The notes under the pieces were generated by a model. That model was not told where the DNA came from and ran no database searches. It saw only the letters and a program-made list of their open reading frames with translations. A DNA stretch of 12,428 nucleotides from Flammeovirgaceae bacterium. GTDB taxonomy: Bacteria; Bacteroidota; Bacteroidia; Cytophagales; MED-G16. Shown in pieces: positions 1 to 10,730 of this stretch. Positions within the stretch are counted from its first letter, which is position 1. Each line of letters begins with the position of its first letter. Location of the stretch: assembly GCA_002702205.1 (NCBI GenBank), contig NZYP01000038.1:5229-17656 (forward strand), written 5' to 3'. Made by a program: the position numbers and the translations under genes.

Positions 1-209
1 AAAATAAAGCTGTGGTAATGCTTATTAGAAACAAGACCATTATTCTTTTTATCGGAAGGGTCTAATACATAGACATTATCCTTTGATTCCCATCCCTCTA
101 CTGAATTAGATAAATAGGTATGCCAATTTTCAGATATATCTTCTGAGCTTAGATCTACCCACTTTGACTGATTATTAAAAAACATAAATAAGACTAGAAT
201 TAAATTCAT
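1..209 (-). CDS. Secreted DUF1080-like protein, N-terminal part (cut by window edge)
   Basis: The reading frame is open from an ATG at 207-209 to the left edge, giving 69 codons with no stop, so only the N-terminus is present. A short hydrophobic N-terminus (MNLILVLFMFF) looks like a signal peptide and suggests export. The following residues run W-V-D-L, then E-N-W-H-T-Y-L, then V-E-G-W-E, then N-N-G-L-V-S-N-K-H-Y. This order resembles the start of the DUF1080 / 3-keto-disaccharide hydrolase fold, where a WxxLF-type segment is followed by GWHxY, a second GW, and 'D/G-I/L-V-T/S-x-K-x-F/Y'. Family members are mostly periplasmic or surface proteins acting on sugars or glycosides. The gene starts 22 bases after the stop of the alpha/beta hydrolase and is probably the third gene of that operon. 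The family call rests on pattern memory over a short stretch; the rest of the protein is outside the window. Confidence 0.6.
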   Translation of the reverse strand, partial: MNLILVLFMFFNNQSKWVDLSSEDISENWHTYLSNSVEGWESKDNVYVLDPSDKKNNGLVSNKHYHSFI

Positions 210-231
210 TATTTAAAGATATAAAATAATT

Positions 232-1050
232 TTAATTTAGGAACTTGATTATTTTCTTGAACACTTCTTTTTTCTCTAAGTCATTATGAGGTTCGTGATA
301 AACTCTATTGAAGATTATTTTTTGATTATTTTCTATTAATAAACTCAAGATATCAACACTTTCGCTTGAAATAATTTTGTCATCTGATCCGTGGTACAGT
401 AATGTCTTTATTTTTATTCTGTTAGCTCGTTCTTTTACTAGTTTTATTTGTTTATTTATCTCAGAATACAATCTAAAAGAAATTCTGTCATGAACAAGTT
501 GGTCGTTACTATATTTAGAGTTGATCTCATTATCTTTTGTTAATTCATTGATATTGATTCTATTATTAAGTCTAAAACTTGGAATTATATTTACTAGAAC
601 TTTTTGAATTCCAATAAGATATTTTGGCACTTCTAAACCTAATTTTATCCAAGGGCTGGATATTATTGCTGAATCTATCTCCTTACTTTCACGATTAATT
701 AGGAATGATAAAGATATCAATCCTCCTAAGCTATGACCAAATAATTTTATGGGTATATCTAAATTTTCTTTTCTTACATGTATAAGTACATCTTCTAAAG
801 TATCTAAGTATTCATCAAATTTTTTAATATGACCTTTCCTTCCATAACTTTTACCGTGCCCCGGTAGATCAAATGAATATAAACGTAATCTCTCATTTTT
901 TAAATACTCTGAAAAAACCTCGTATCTACCAGAGTGTTCACCTAACCCATGAACCATGAGTAAAGCATGATTAGATTTATTTGGTGTCCAACTTCTTACT
1001 AAGATTTTTTTTCCAAATCTTGAAGTTATTTTCTTTGATAACGATTTCAT
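232..1050 (-). CDS. Alpha/beta hydrolase, monoacylglycerol-lipase-like
   Basis: This 272-residue protein belongs to the Hydrolase_4 (serine aminopeptidase S33 / monoacylglycerol lipase) group of alpha/beta hydrolases. The oxyanion-region motif HGLGEHSGRY lies at residues 34-43, followed by the DLPGHGKSYG segment at 61-70. The nucleophile elbow GHSLGG is at 105-110, with Ser107 as nucleophile. The acid is most likely Asp224 in HGSDDK, and the catalytic His is His252 in YHEPHND, so a full Ser-Asp-His triad is present. No signal peptide is visible, so it should be cytoplasmic. The family typically hydrolyses monoacylglycerols or similar carboxylic esters to free fatty acid and alcohol; the real substrate cannot be read from sequence. 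Its ATG begins one base after the TAA of the upstream acyl-CoA dehydrogenase, which argues strongly for co-transcription. Length matches the family. Confidence 0.85.
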   Translation of the reverse strand: MKSLSKKITSRFGKKILVRSWTPNKSNHALLMVHGLGEHSGRYEVFSEYLKNERLRLYSFDLPGHGKSYGRKGHIKKFDEYLDTLEDVLIHVRKENLDIPIKLFGHSLGGLISLSFLINRESKEIDSAIISSPWIKLGLEVPKYLIGIQKVLVNIIPSFRLNNRININELTKDNEINSKYSNDQLVHDRISFRLYSEINKQIKLVKERANRIKIKTLLYHGSDDKIISSESVDILSLLIENNQKIIFNRVYHEPHNDLEKKEVFKKIIKFLN

Positions 1051-1051
1051 A

Positions 1052-2233
1052 TTACGAGAAAGCAGGTATTCCCGTTATTTCATTCCCAAGAATCAAAAGG
1101 TGAATGTCATGAGTTCCTTCGTAAGTTATAACAGATTCTAAATTCATCATATGTCTCATCATTGGATAGTCGCTCGTAATACCCATACCCCCATGGATCT
1201 GTCTTGCTTCTCTTGCTATTTTTAATGCAATCTCTACATTATTTCTTTTGGCTAAAGATATTTGAGCAGAACTAACTTTTCCTTTATCCATTAATGACCC
1301 TAATCTCCAACAGACAAGCTGAGCTTTTGTAATTTCAGTGAGCATTTCTGCTAACTTTTTCTGAATTAGTTGAAAAGATGCAATTGGTTTTTCAAATTGT
1401 TTTCTTTCTAATGAATATTTTTTTGCGTGATAGAAGCAGTCCATTGCTACACCTAATGCTCCCCAAGCTATTCCATATCTGGCCTTGTCTAAACACCCCA
1501 AAGGTGCACCTAGGCCATCTTTATTTGGTAATAAGTTTTCTTTTGGTACTTTAACATTATCAAATACTAATTCCCCAGTTAAGCTAGACCTTAGAGACCA
1601 TTTGCCTCCAGTTTTAGGAGTAGAAAATCCCTCCATTCCTCTCTCTACAATTATACCTTTAATTCTTTTATTTTCATCCTTAGCCCAAACAACAGCTATA
1701 TCGGCTATAGGAGAATTTGATATCCAAAGTTTTGCTCCATTAAGTAGAAAATAATCTCCCTTATCTTCTAGTTTTGATATCATCCCTCCAGGGTTTGAAC
1801 CATAATCGGGTTCAGTTAAACCGAAGCATCCAAGCATCTCTCCTGTGGCAAGTTTTGGAAGGTATTTCTTTTTTTGCTCCTCAGAACCATAGGCTTCAAT
1901 GGGATACATTACCAAAGAGCTTTGAACAGATGCTGTTGATCTCATTCCAGAGTCACCCCTTTCAAGCTCTTGCATAATTAGTCCATAAGAAATATTATCT
2001 AACCCACCTCCACCATAATCTGGGGAAGTATTAGGTCCAAATATGCCAGTCTCTCCCATTTTTTTGACTATATCAGTTGGGAAATGATTTTTTTCATACC
2101 ATTCTTCGATATTTGGAATTATTTCTTGATTAACAAACTGTCTAATAGAATCTCTAACAAGTTTGTGTTCTTCAGAAAAGAGGTCATCTAACTGATAAAA
2201 ATCTATTGCTTCAAAACTTTTGATATTGTTCAT
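1052..2233 (-). CDS. gcdH: Acyl-CoA dehydrogenase, glutaryl-CoA dehydrogenase type
   Basis: This FAD-dependent dehydrogenase closely resembles glutaryl-CoA dehydrogenase, which oxidises and decarboxylates glutaryl-CoA to crotonyl-CoA in lysine and tryptophan breakdown. Diagnostic stretches are LMQELERGDSGMRSTASVQS, GCFGLTEPDYGSNPGGM, LNGAKLWISNSPIADIAVVW, KARYGIAWGALG and the C-terminal NLESVITYEGTHDIHLLILG. The YEGTHD glutamate (residue 372 from the chosen start) is the expected catalytic base. The Arg in GMRS (residue 98) corresponds to the glutarate-binding Arg of human GCDH. I chose the ATG at 2231-2233 (393 residues, MNNIKSFEAIDFYQLDDL), because relatives begin a few residues before this segment. 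An in-frame ATG at 2297-2299 would add 22 residues that match nothing I recognise and would swallow a palindrome. Catabolic specificity (glutaryl versus another acyl-CoA) is inferred from overall similarity. It is the first gene of an operon with the hydrolase. Confidence 0.88.
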   Translation of the reverse strand: MNNIKSFEAIDFYQLDDLFSEEHKLVRDSIRQFVNQEIIPNIEEWYEKNHFPTDIVKKMGETGIFGPNTSPDYGGGGLDNISYGLIMQELERGDSGMRSTASVQSSLVMYPIEAYGSEEQKKKYLPKLATGEMLGCFGLTEPDYGSNPGGMISKLEDKGDYFLLNGAKLWISNSPIADIAVVWAKDENKRIKGIIVERGMEGFSTPKTGGKWSLRSSLTGELVFDNVKVPKENLLPNKDGLGAPLGCLDKARYGIAWGALGVAMDCFYHAKKYSLERKQFEKPIASFQLIQKKLAEMLTEITKAQLVCWRLGSLMDKGKVSSAQISLAKRNNVEIALKIAREARQIHGGMGITSDYPMMRHMMNLESVITYEGTHDIHLLILGNEITGIPAFS

Positions 2234-2250
2234 ATTGTACGTTACAATAT
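2232..2250. repeat. Perfect 19-bp inverted repeat at the gcdH-like start, possible operator
   Basis: The sequence ATATTGTA-CGT-TACAATAT is a perfect inverted repeat with 8-base arms and a 3-base centre. It overlaps the chosen gcdH-like start codon by two bases and also covers most of a candidate -7 box on the minus strand. Dyads of this size are typical of TetR- or GntR-type operators, and TetR regulators often control acyl-CoA catabolism, but no regulator gene is present here. Palindromes are not rare in DNA this AT-rich, so only the dyad itself is certain; operator function is inferred. Confidence 0.5.
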
Positions 2251-2271
2251 TATATAAAATTTTATTATCAA
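2245..2271 (-). promoter_or_regulatory. Candidate Bacteroidota-type promoter for the gcdH-like operon
   Basis: Read on the minus strand, TTG (2269-2271) is followed after 16 bases by TAATATTG (2245-2252). The flavobacterial consensus is TTG, a spacer of about 17-23 bases, then TAnnTTTG, so the -7 element has one mismatch and the spacer is one base short. Transcription from here would start within a few bases of the chosen ATG, leaving almost no leader. The alternative upstream ATG at 2297-2299 could not be served by this promoter. Such weak motifs occur by chance in AT-rich DNA. Confidence 0.22.
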
Positions 2272-2313
2272 CACTAAAATATTTTATTTGTCTTATCATT
2301 TTTATTTACAATA

Positions 2314-2332
2314 AATAGCTTTATATGCTATT
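2314..2332. repeat. Small inverted repeat in the gcdH-gyrB divergent spacer
   Basis: AATAGC and GCTATT form perfect 6-base arms around a 7-base AT loop, 49 bases before gyrB. It could be a binding site for either divergent unit, but the arms are short and it may be chance. The rest of the spacer (2251-2381) is A/T-rich with no convincing -7/-33 pair for gyrB. Confidence 0.25.
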
Positions 2333-2366
2333 AAAAATGGGTTTTTTTGATTATTTTTACTTATAA

Positions 2367-6120
<3,754 letters not shown>

Positions 6121-6137
6121 TTTATTATTTAGTGGAA

Positions 6138-8480
6138 TTATTTGTTAAGAAATTTATCTATTATTTCTTTAACTTCCTCCTCAGTTATTTTTTCAATAGT
6201 CATTTTATATTTTTCTAGAGTATCTTTTGGAAAACCAACAAATGGTTTCTTCTTCTTTTGTTGGAATATTTTACCATATTCTGAACCCCTAACTGCTAAT
6301 ATATATGGTGGTTTACCATATTTACCAGTTCTAATTTGAATACTACCATCAAAGAATTCTTTTAAGATATCTTTAGATTTTTCTATTGGTGTACTAATTA
6401 TTTCTATCAATTGATCTTTTGTTAATAATTTAGGCTCTGGATATTTTTCTTTACTAATTCTGAAGTTTTTCTCATTATATCTCAAGTAAAACCCATACCT
6501 TCCATTTTTTAATTCAATGACACCATCTTCATATTCTACGTTTACAAGTTTATCATCCTCATCTTTTTTATTTATAATAGATATAGCCTCATCAATTGAA
6601 ATATGTTTAATTAATTTATCATATGGGATATTGCAATATTTTGGAAAACCTTCATCTGGATCCTCTTTCTCACCTATTTGAATTACTGGCCCAAATTTAG
6701 CAATCCTTGCTTTCATTACCTTGCCATCATATTCACCAAGATCTCTTTCAAGTTGATATCTTTCTTCAGGGACATTACTAGATAAATCAGAAAATCCAGT
6801 ATAAAACTCCTTAAGCATTTCATTCCAATTTTTTCCATTGAAGGCAATCTGATCTAATTGACTTTCAGTTTTTGCAGTAAAAGAGTAGTCCATGAAACTT
6901 GATATGAAATTTTCATTAAGAAATTCTGTAACAAACATTCCCATATTTGTAGGATATATTTTATTCTTTTCGAATCCAGTTTTCTCTTTTTTAATTTCAG
7001 ATAATATTTTATTATTTTCTAAAAGCAGCTCTCTACTATCTATAATTTTACCATCCCTTTCCTCCTTGATGACATATTCTCTCTCTTTTATTTTTCTGAC
7101 GGTCTCTGCAAAAGTAGAAGGCCTTCCTATTCCAGAATCTTCCATTTTTTTAATTAAGCTTGCTTCAGAATACCTAGGCGGATGTTTTGTGAAAACTTCC
7201 TTCGATAAAATATTTTCAATTTTGATTTCAGTTTTTTCTTCAAGTTTTGGTAGAAGTTTGGATTTATCTTCAAGTTCATTGTATAACCTTAAGAATCCAT
7301 CAAATACTAGAACCTCTCCAGTTGCCTTGAAAGATGTGTCATCTACTAAATTAATTTTGACAATAGTTCTCTCGAACATCGAGTCAGCCATTTGAGATGC
7401 AAGTGTTCTTCTCCATATGAGATTATATAATTTTTTTTCAGTTTCAGACTTACCAGCATTTTCGTTAGACAGATTTGTTGGTCTAATTGCCTCATGAGCT
7501 TCCTGAGCATTTTTAGATTTTGTCTTATATACTCTTTTATTATGGTATTTTTTTCCAAAATTTTCATATATAATTTTTTCAGCACTGTTTAATGCTTCTT
7601 CTGATAGATTAACAGAGTCTGTTCTCATATATGTTATGTGACCAGCTTCGTAAAGTCGCTGGGCAGTTGACATAGTTAATGAAGGTGAGAATCCAATTTT
7701 TCTAGATGCCTCTTGTTGTAGAGTGGAGGTAGTAAATGGTGCAGAAGGAGATCTTTTGGATGGTTTTTTTTCAATTGTTGATATATGAAATTTTTTATTT
7801 AAGCAGCTACTTAAAAAATTATTAGCCTCATCACTTGATTTAAATCTTTTATTTAACTCAGCACTAAATCTATCATTGGAGGCTGAAATAAAATTGGCAG
7901 TAGTCTTAAAAGAAGACTCAGGTATAAAATTATTAATTTCATTTTCTCTGTCAACTACAAACTTAACAGCTACAGATTGTACTCTACCAGCAGAAAGTCC
8001 TCTTTTTATTTTCTTCCAAAGAATAGGTGAAATTTCAAAACCTACTAATCTATCTAATACTCTTCTAGCTTGTTGAGCATTAACCAGATTCATATCAATT
8101 TTTGTAGGATTTTCTAATGATTTTAAAATGGCATTTTTAGTAATTTCTCTAAAAATAATTCTCTCATAGTCATTATCTCCTAGATCTAATATTTCTTTTA
8201 GATGCCATGCTATAGCTTCACCTTCTCTATCATTATCAGTCGCAATAAATACTTTTTCAGACTTTTTTCTTAGACTTTTTAGCTCTTTTATTACCTTTTT
8301 TTTATCTGGAGATGGAATGTAAGTAGGTCTGAATCCATTTTCTTTATCAATAGATTTATCATCTTTAGCTAGGTCTCTTATATGCCCATAGCATGAAGAC
8401 ACCTTAAAATCTTTACCTAAGTATTTTTCAATCGTTTTGGCTTTGGCCGGTGACTCAACAATTACTAAATTTTTACTCAT
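6138..8480 (-). CDS. topA: DNA topoisomerase I (type IA)
   Basis: This 780-residue type IA topoisomerase relaxes negative supercoils, opposing gyrase. The N-terminal TOPRIM domain begins LVIVESPAKAKTIEKYLG (Glu9) and has TDNDREGEAIAWHL (81-94, Asp82 and Asp84). The active-site tyrosine is Tyr284 in AGHITYMRTDS. HEAIRPT (329-335) and DSGIGRPSTFAETV (448-461) are conserved landmarks of the toroid domains. The C-terminus holds three repeat-like segments centred on KARIAKFGP (590-598), LKNGRYGFYLRY (657-668) and IRTGKYGKPPYI (716-727), the last followed by a Lys cluster. The protein has only three cysteines (30, 226, 616), so the Cys4 zinc ribbons of the E. coli enzyme are absent; the repeats look like cysteine-less remnants, as in other Bacteroidota. 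It is a single-gene unit, convergent with the M1 peptidase 17 bases away and divergent from the glycerate kinase operon. No hairpin terminator with a GC stem is visible. Confidence 0.97.
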   Translation of the reverse strand: MSKNLVIVESPAKAKTIEKYLGKDFKVSSCYGHIRDLAKDDKSIDKENGFRPTYIPSPDKKKVIKELKSLRKKSEKVFIATDNDREGEAIAWHLKEILDLGDNDYERIIFREITKNAILKSLENPTKIDMNLVNAQQARRVLDRLVGFEISPILWKKIKRGLSAGRVQSVAVKFVVDRENEINNFIPESSFKTTANFISASNDRFSAELNKRFKSSDEANNFLSSCLNKKFHISTIEKKPSKRSPSAPFTTSTLQQEASRKIGFSPSLTMSTAQRLYEAGHITYMRTDSVNLSEEALNSAEKIIYENFGKKYHNKRVYKTKSKNAQEAHEAIRPTNLSNENAGKSETEKKLYNLIWRRTLASQMADSMFERTIVKINLVDDTSFKATGEVLVFDGFLRLYNELEDKSKLLPKLEEKTEIKIENILSKEVFTKHPPRYSEASLIKKMEDSGIGRPSTFAETVRKIKEREYVIKEERDGKIIDSRELLLENNKILSEIKKEKTGFEKNKIYPTNMGMFVTEFLNENFISSFMDYSFTAKTESQLDQIAFNGKNWNEMLKEFYTGFSDLSSNVPEERYQLERDLGEYDGKVMKARIAKFGPVIQIGEKEDPDEGFPKYCNIPYDKLIKHISIDEAISIINKKDEDDKLVNVEYEDGVIELKNGRYGFYLRYNEKNFRISKEKYPEPKLLTKDQLIEIISTPIEKSKDILKEFFDGSIQIRTGKYGKPPYILAVRGSEYGKIFQQKKKKPFVGFPKDTLEKYKMTIEKITEEEVKEIIDKFLNK

Positions 8481-8573
8481 TATATGATTTATACTTTTTA
8501 AAAAGTTGTCAAATATGAAAAAAAAAATATTATAATTATAATCTCTTCTTATAATATATTTTAAATATTGTTG

Positions 8574-8592
8574 TTCAATACGTAGTATTGAA
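8574..8592. repeat. Perfect 19-bp inverted repeat before the glycerate kinase start, possible operator
   Basis: TTCAATAC-GTA-GTATTGAA is a perfect inverted repeat with 8-base arms and a 3-base centre, ending 12 bases before the glycerate kinase ATG. It contains TAGTATTG (8583-8590), one mismatch from the flavobacterial -7 consensus TAnnTTTG, though no TTG lies at a suitable distance upstream (the nearest gives a 12-base spacer). It could be an operator or a short leader hairpin. Its geometry matches the dyad at 2232-2250, but the arm sequences differ apart from a shared TACGT at the centre. Confidence 0.5.
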
Positions 8593-8604
8593 ATTTTTAG
8601 TTAT

Positions 8605-9741
8605 ATGAAAATAATAATTTCACCAAATTCTTTTAAGGGAACTCTCTCAGCAATTGATGCTTGTAATATGATAGAAACAGGTATTAAAAAAGGTAATCCT
8701 AGTTTTGATACATACAAATTACCTATCGCTGACGGAGGTGATGGATCTTTAGATTTTTTTAAATATTATTTTCCTTATAAATCAGTTTTAATAAAATCTT
8801 TAAACCCTATCGGTGAAGCTATAGATTCAGAATATATCTTAATAGATAATAAAAAAACTGCAGTAATAGAATTTGCTAATGCATCTGGTTATAGTCTAAT
8901 GCTTAACAAAGAAAGAGACTTATCCAATATGGATTCTTATGGTACTGGAGTTCAAATTAGATCAGCTATTGACAGTGGTGCTAAAAAAATTATTTTATGT
9001 CTTGGAGGATCAGCTACAATTGATGGTGCATCTGGAATTTTAAAAGCTTTGGGAGTGGAATTTTTAAAAGATGGTAAAAAAGTTGAAAAGAGAAATCCTA
9101 TTACTGAAATGAAAGATATTGATATATCTAAATTCTTAAAATACATTACTAATGTAGAATTCATTTTGTTATCTGATGTTAATAATATGGTATTAGGAGA
9201 AGATGGTGCTGTAATGATTTACGGAAAACAAAAAGGTCTTCCTCAAGAACACTTCATGAAGTTTGAAAATTATTTAAAAAAATTTATAGAATTAACTTCT
9301 AAAATTTTTGATGTGAATATATCATCAATAAAGGGTGGCGGCTCAGCTGGAGGAGCAGGAGCTATTTTATCTGCTTTTTTTGATGCGAAATTATATAATG
9401 GTACGGATTTTTTACTTGACTACATAAACTATAAAAAATATATGAATGATTCAAAAGTGATTATTACGGGAGAGGGAGCTATAGATTTACAATCATTAAA
9501 TTATAAAGGTCCTGTTGCCTTAATTAAATACATAAATAATTTGAAAATTAAAAAACCGGTAAGAATAGCAATAGCTGGTAAATTTGATTATTCTTTAAAT
9601 GAAAAATTTAAAGATCTTTTTGATTATATATTTTCTATTAGTGATATGAGAAAAGTAGAAGATGTTGTTAAGGACAGCAAAAAATATCTTTTAGAAGAGA
9701 GTATTAAAATAGGCAAGTTTATTAATCATCTTGATATTTAA
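8605..9741 (+). CDS. glxK: Glycerate 2-kinase (GarK/GlxK family)
   Basis: This 378-residue protein is a glycerate kinase of the GarK/GlxK type, which phosphorylates D-glycerate with ATP, in characterised members to 2-phosphoglycerate, feeding glyoxylate or sugar-acid breakdown into lower glycolysis. Motifs in order are SPNSFKGTLSA (6-16), ADGGDGS (42-48), SYGTGVQIRSAID (111-123), the glycine-rich LGGSATIDGASG (133-144), SDVNNMVLGEDGA (190-202), KGGGSAGGAGA (243-253) and TGEGAID (288-294). Length matches the family (about 370-385). No signal peptide is present, so it is cytoplasmic. The second glycine-rich motif reads IDGASG where many relatives have NDGGAG, a mild variation. It is the first gene of a probable three-gene operon, followed 8 bases later by the porP/sprF-like gene; the functional link between them is not evident. 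The symbol reflects family, not a proven pathway. Confidence 0.92.
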   Translation: MKIIISPNSFKGTLSAIDACNMIETGIKKGNPSFDTYKLPIADGGDGSLDFFKYYFPYKSVLIKSLNPIGEAIDSEYILIDNKKTAVIEFANASGYSLMLNKERDLSNMDSYGTGVQIRSAIDSGAKKIILCLGGSATIDGASGILKALGVEFLKDGKKVEKRNPITEMKDIDISKFLKYITNVEFILLSDVNNMVLGEDGAVMIYGKQKGLPQEHFMKFENYLKKFIELTSKIFDVNISSIKGGGSAGGAGAILSAFFDAKLYNGTDFLLDYINYKKYMNDSKVIITGEGAIDLQSLNYKGPVALIKYINNLKIKKPVRIAIAGKFDYSLNEKFKDLFDYIFSISDMRKVEDVVKDSKKYLLEESIKIGKFINHLDI

Positions 9742-9749
9742 TTTATAGT

Positions 9750-10718
9750 ATGAATATTAAAAAGAAACTTCTAATAATCTTAATTTCTTTTTTACCTGGA
9801 GTAATCCAATCTCAACATATAGTTTATTCTCAATATTATTCATCACCCTTAATTTTAAATCCATCCATGACCGGACTCGGTGAGTTTGGAAGATTTGGTA
9901 TTAACTATAGAAATCAGTGGACTTCTATTGGTGATGGTTTTAATTCTTATAGTACTTGGTTTGATTATAATTTTTTAGAATCAAATTTTTCAGTAGGTGT
10001 AAACTTTTCAGGAGAAGAATTTAATCTCTCAAATTATTCTTCAAATCATATTTCTCCCTCTATTTCTTACGAAATAAATATAAACTCTAATATGATTATC
10101 AGGTCAGGGTTTCAAATAAATTATTCTTCAATTGGTTTAGATAATTCCAAGTTGATTTTTTTTGATCAGTTAGGTCCAACAGGTTTAATCGGTCTAACTT
10201 CAGAAAATTTAAATAATTTTAACAGAAAAAGTTTTTTAAATTTAAACTATGGGATTTTAATCTTTTCAGAAAAATTTTGGCTTGGATCTTCTATTTATAA
10301 TTTACTTCAGCCAGATATTTCATTATCAGACCAGGAAAATAATTTAAAAAGAAATTATTCATTACATGGTGGAATGAATTTAATAAACAATAAGGTATCT
10401 CCTTCTTTTAACATAATAAAATATCCATCATTTATTCAATTTAGTTTGGGCTCATACTTTAATTTAAATCCAATCTCAATAGGGCTGTGGTACAGGGCAA
10501 TTCCATTGTCAAGAAATAAAAATAATTTAGAAACTATAGTAGGCAAGTTAAATTTTAAAAGTAAAAATTTTAGTGTTGCATATAGTTATGATTATAATTT
10601 ACCTGATGAAAAGCTTGGATCCCATGAAATTTCTCTGATGTTTGACTTTCATTTTTTTGGAAAAAAACTCCCTCCTAAAAATGTGCGTTATTTAAAGTGT
10701 CCTGTACCTAATTTTTAA
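9750..10718 (+). CDS. PorP/SprF family type IX secretion system membrane protein
   Basis: This 322-residue protein has a clear signal peptide (MNIKKKLLIILISFLPGVIQ) with cleavage likely around Ser21-Gln22. The mature start, YSQYYSSPLILNPSMTG followed by FGINYRNQW, is the hallmark N-terminus of the PorP/SprF family, where 'FSQYMFNPLYLNPAYAG' and 'YRNQW' are typical. The middle contains a LNYGILIFSEKFWLGSSIYNLLQPD segment in which FWLGSSIYNLLQPD matches the family's 'FWVGxSxxHLNQP' motif. The C-terminus ends KCPVPNF, close to the usual CPRF ending. The rest consists of alternating, aromatic-rich strands consistent with an outer-membrane beta-barrel. In the family, PorP and SprF link T9SS machinery or surface adhesins to the outer membrane. 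Here none of porK/gldK, porL, porM, porN or a large adhesin is adjacent, so the specific partner is unknown. It sits between glycerate kinase (8 bases) and the M48 protease (12 bases). Confidence 0.9.
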   Translation: MNIKKKLLIILISFLPGVIQSQHIVYSQYYSSPLILNPSMTGLGEFGRFGINYRNQWTSIGDGFNSYSTWFDYNFLESNFSVGVNFSGEEFNLSNYSSNHISPSISYEININSNMIIRSGFQINYSSIGLDNSKLIFFDQLGPTGLIGLTSENLNNFNRKSFLNLNYGILIFSEKFWLGSSIYNLLQPDISLSDQENNLKRNYSLHGGMNLINNKVSPSFNIIKYPSFIQFSLGSYFNLNPISIGLWYRAIPLSRNKNNLETIVGKLNFKSKNFSVAYSYDYNLPDEKLGSHEISLMFDFHFFGKKLPPKNVRYLKCPVPNF

Positions 10719-10730
10719 GTAATTTCACCT

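Noticed and set aside
6892..7395. Long plus-strand open frame (167 codons) opposite topA.
   Set aside because: It lies entirely inside the clear topA coding sequence on the other strand, and its Ser/Ile/Leu-rich product is what the complement of Lys/Glu/Asn-rich coding gives; no family features.
8493..8506. Palindrome ACTTTTTAAAAAGT upstream of topA, considered as a topA operator.
   Set aside because: It is mostly an A/T run, and such palindromes arise easily in this composition; no promoter motif could be placed around it.
8529..8542. Palindrome ATTATAATTATAAT in the topA-glycerate kinase spacer.
   Set aside because: It contains only A and T and has repetitive structure; it is probably compositional, although it may help melting of the divergent promoter region.
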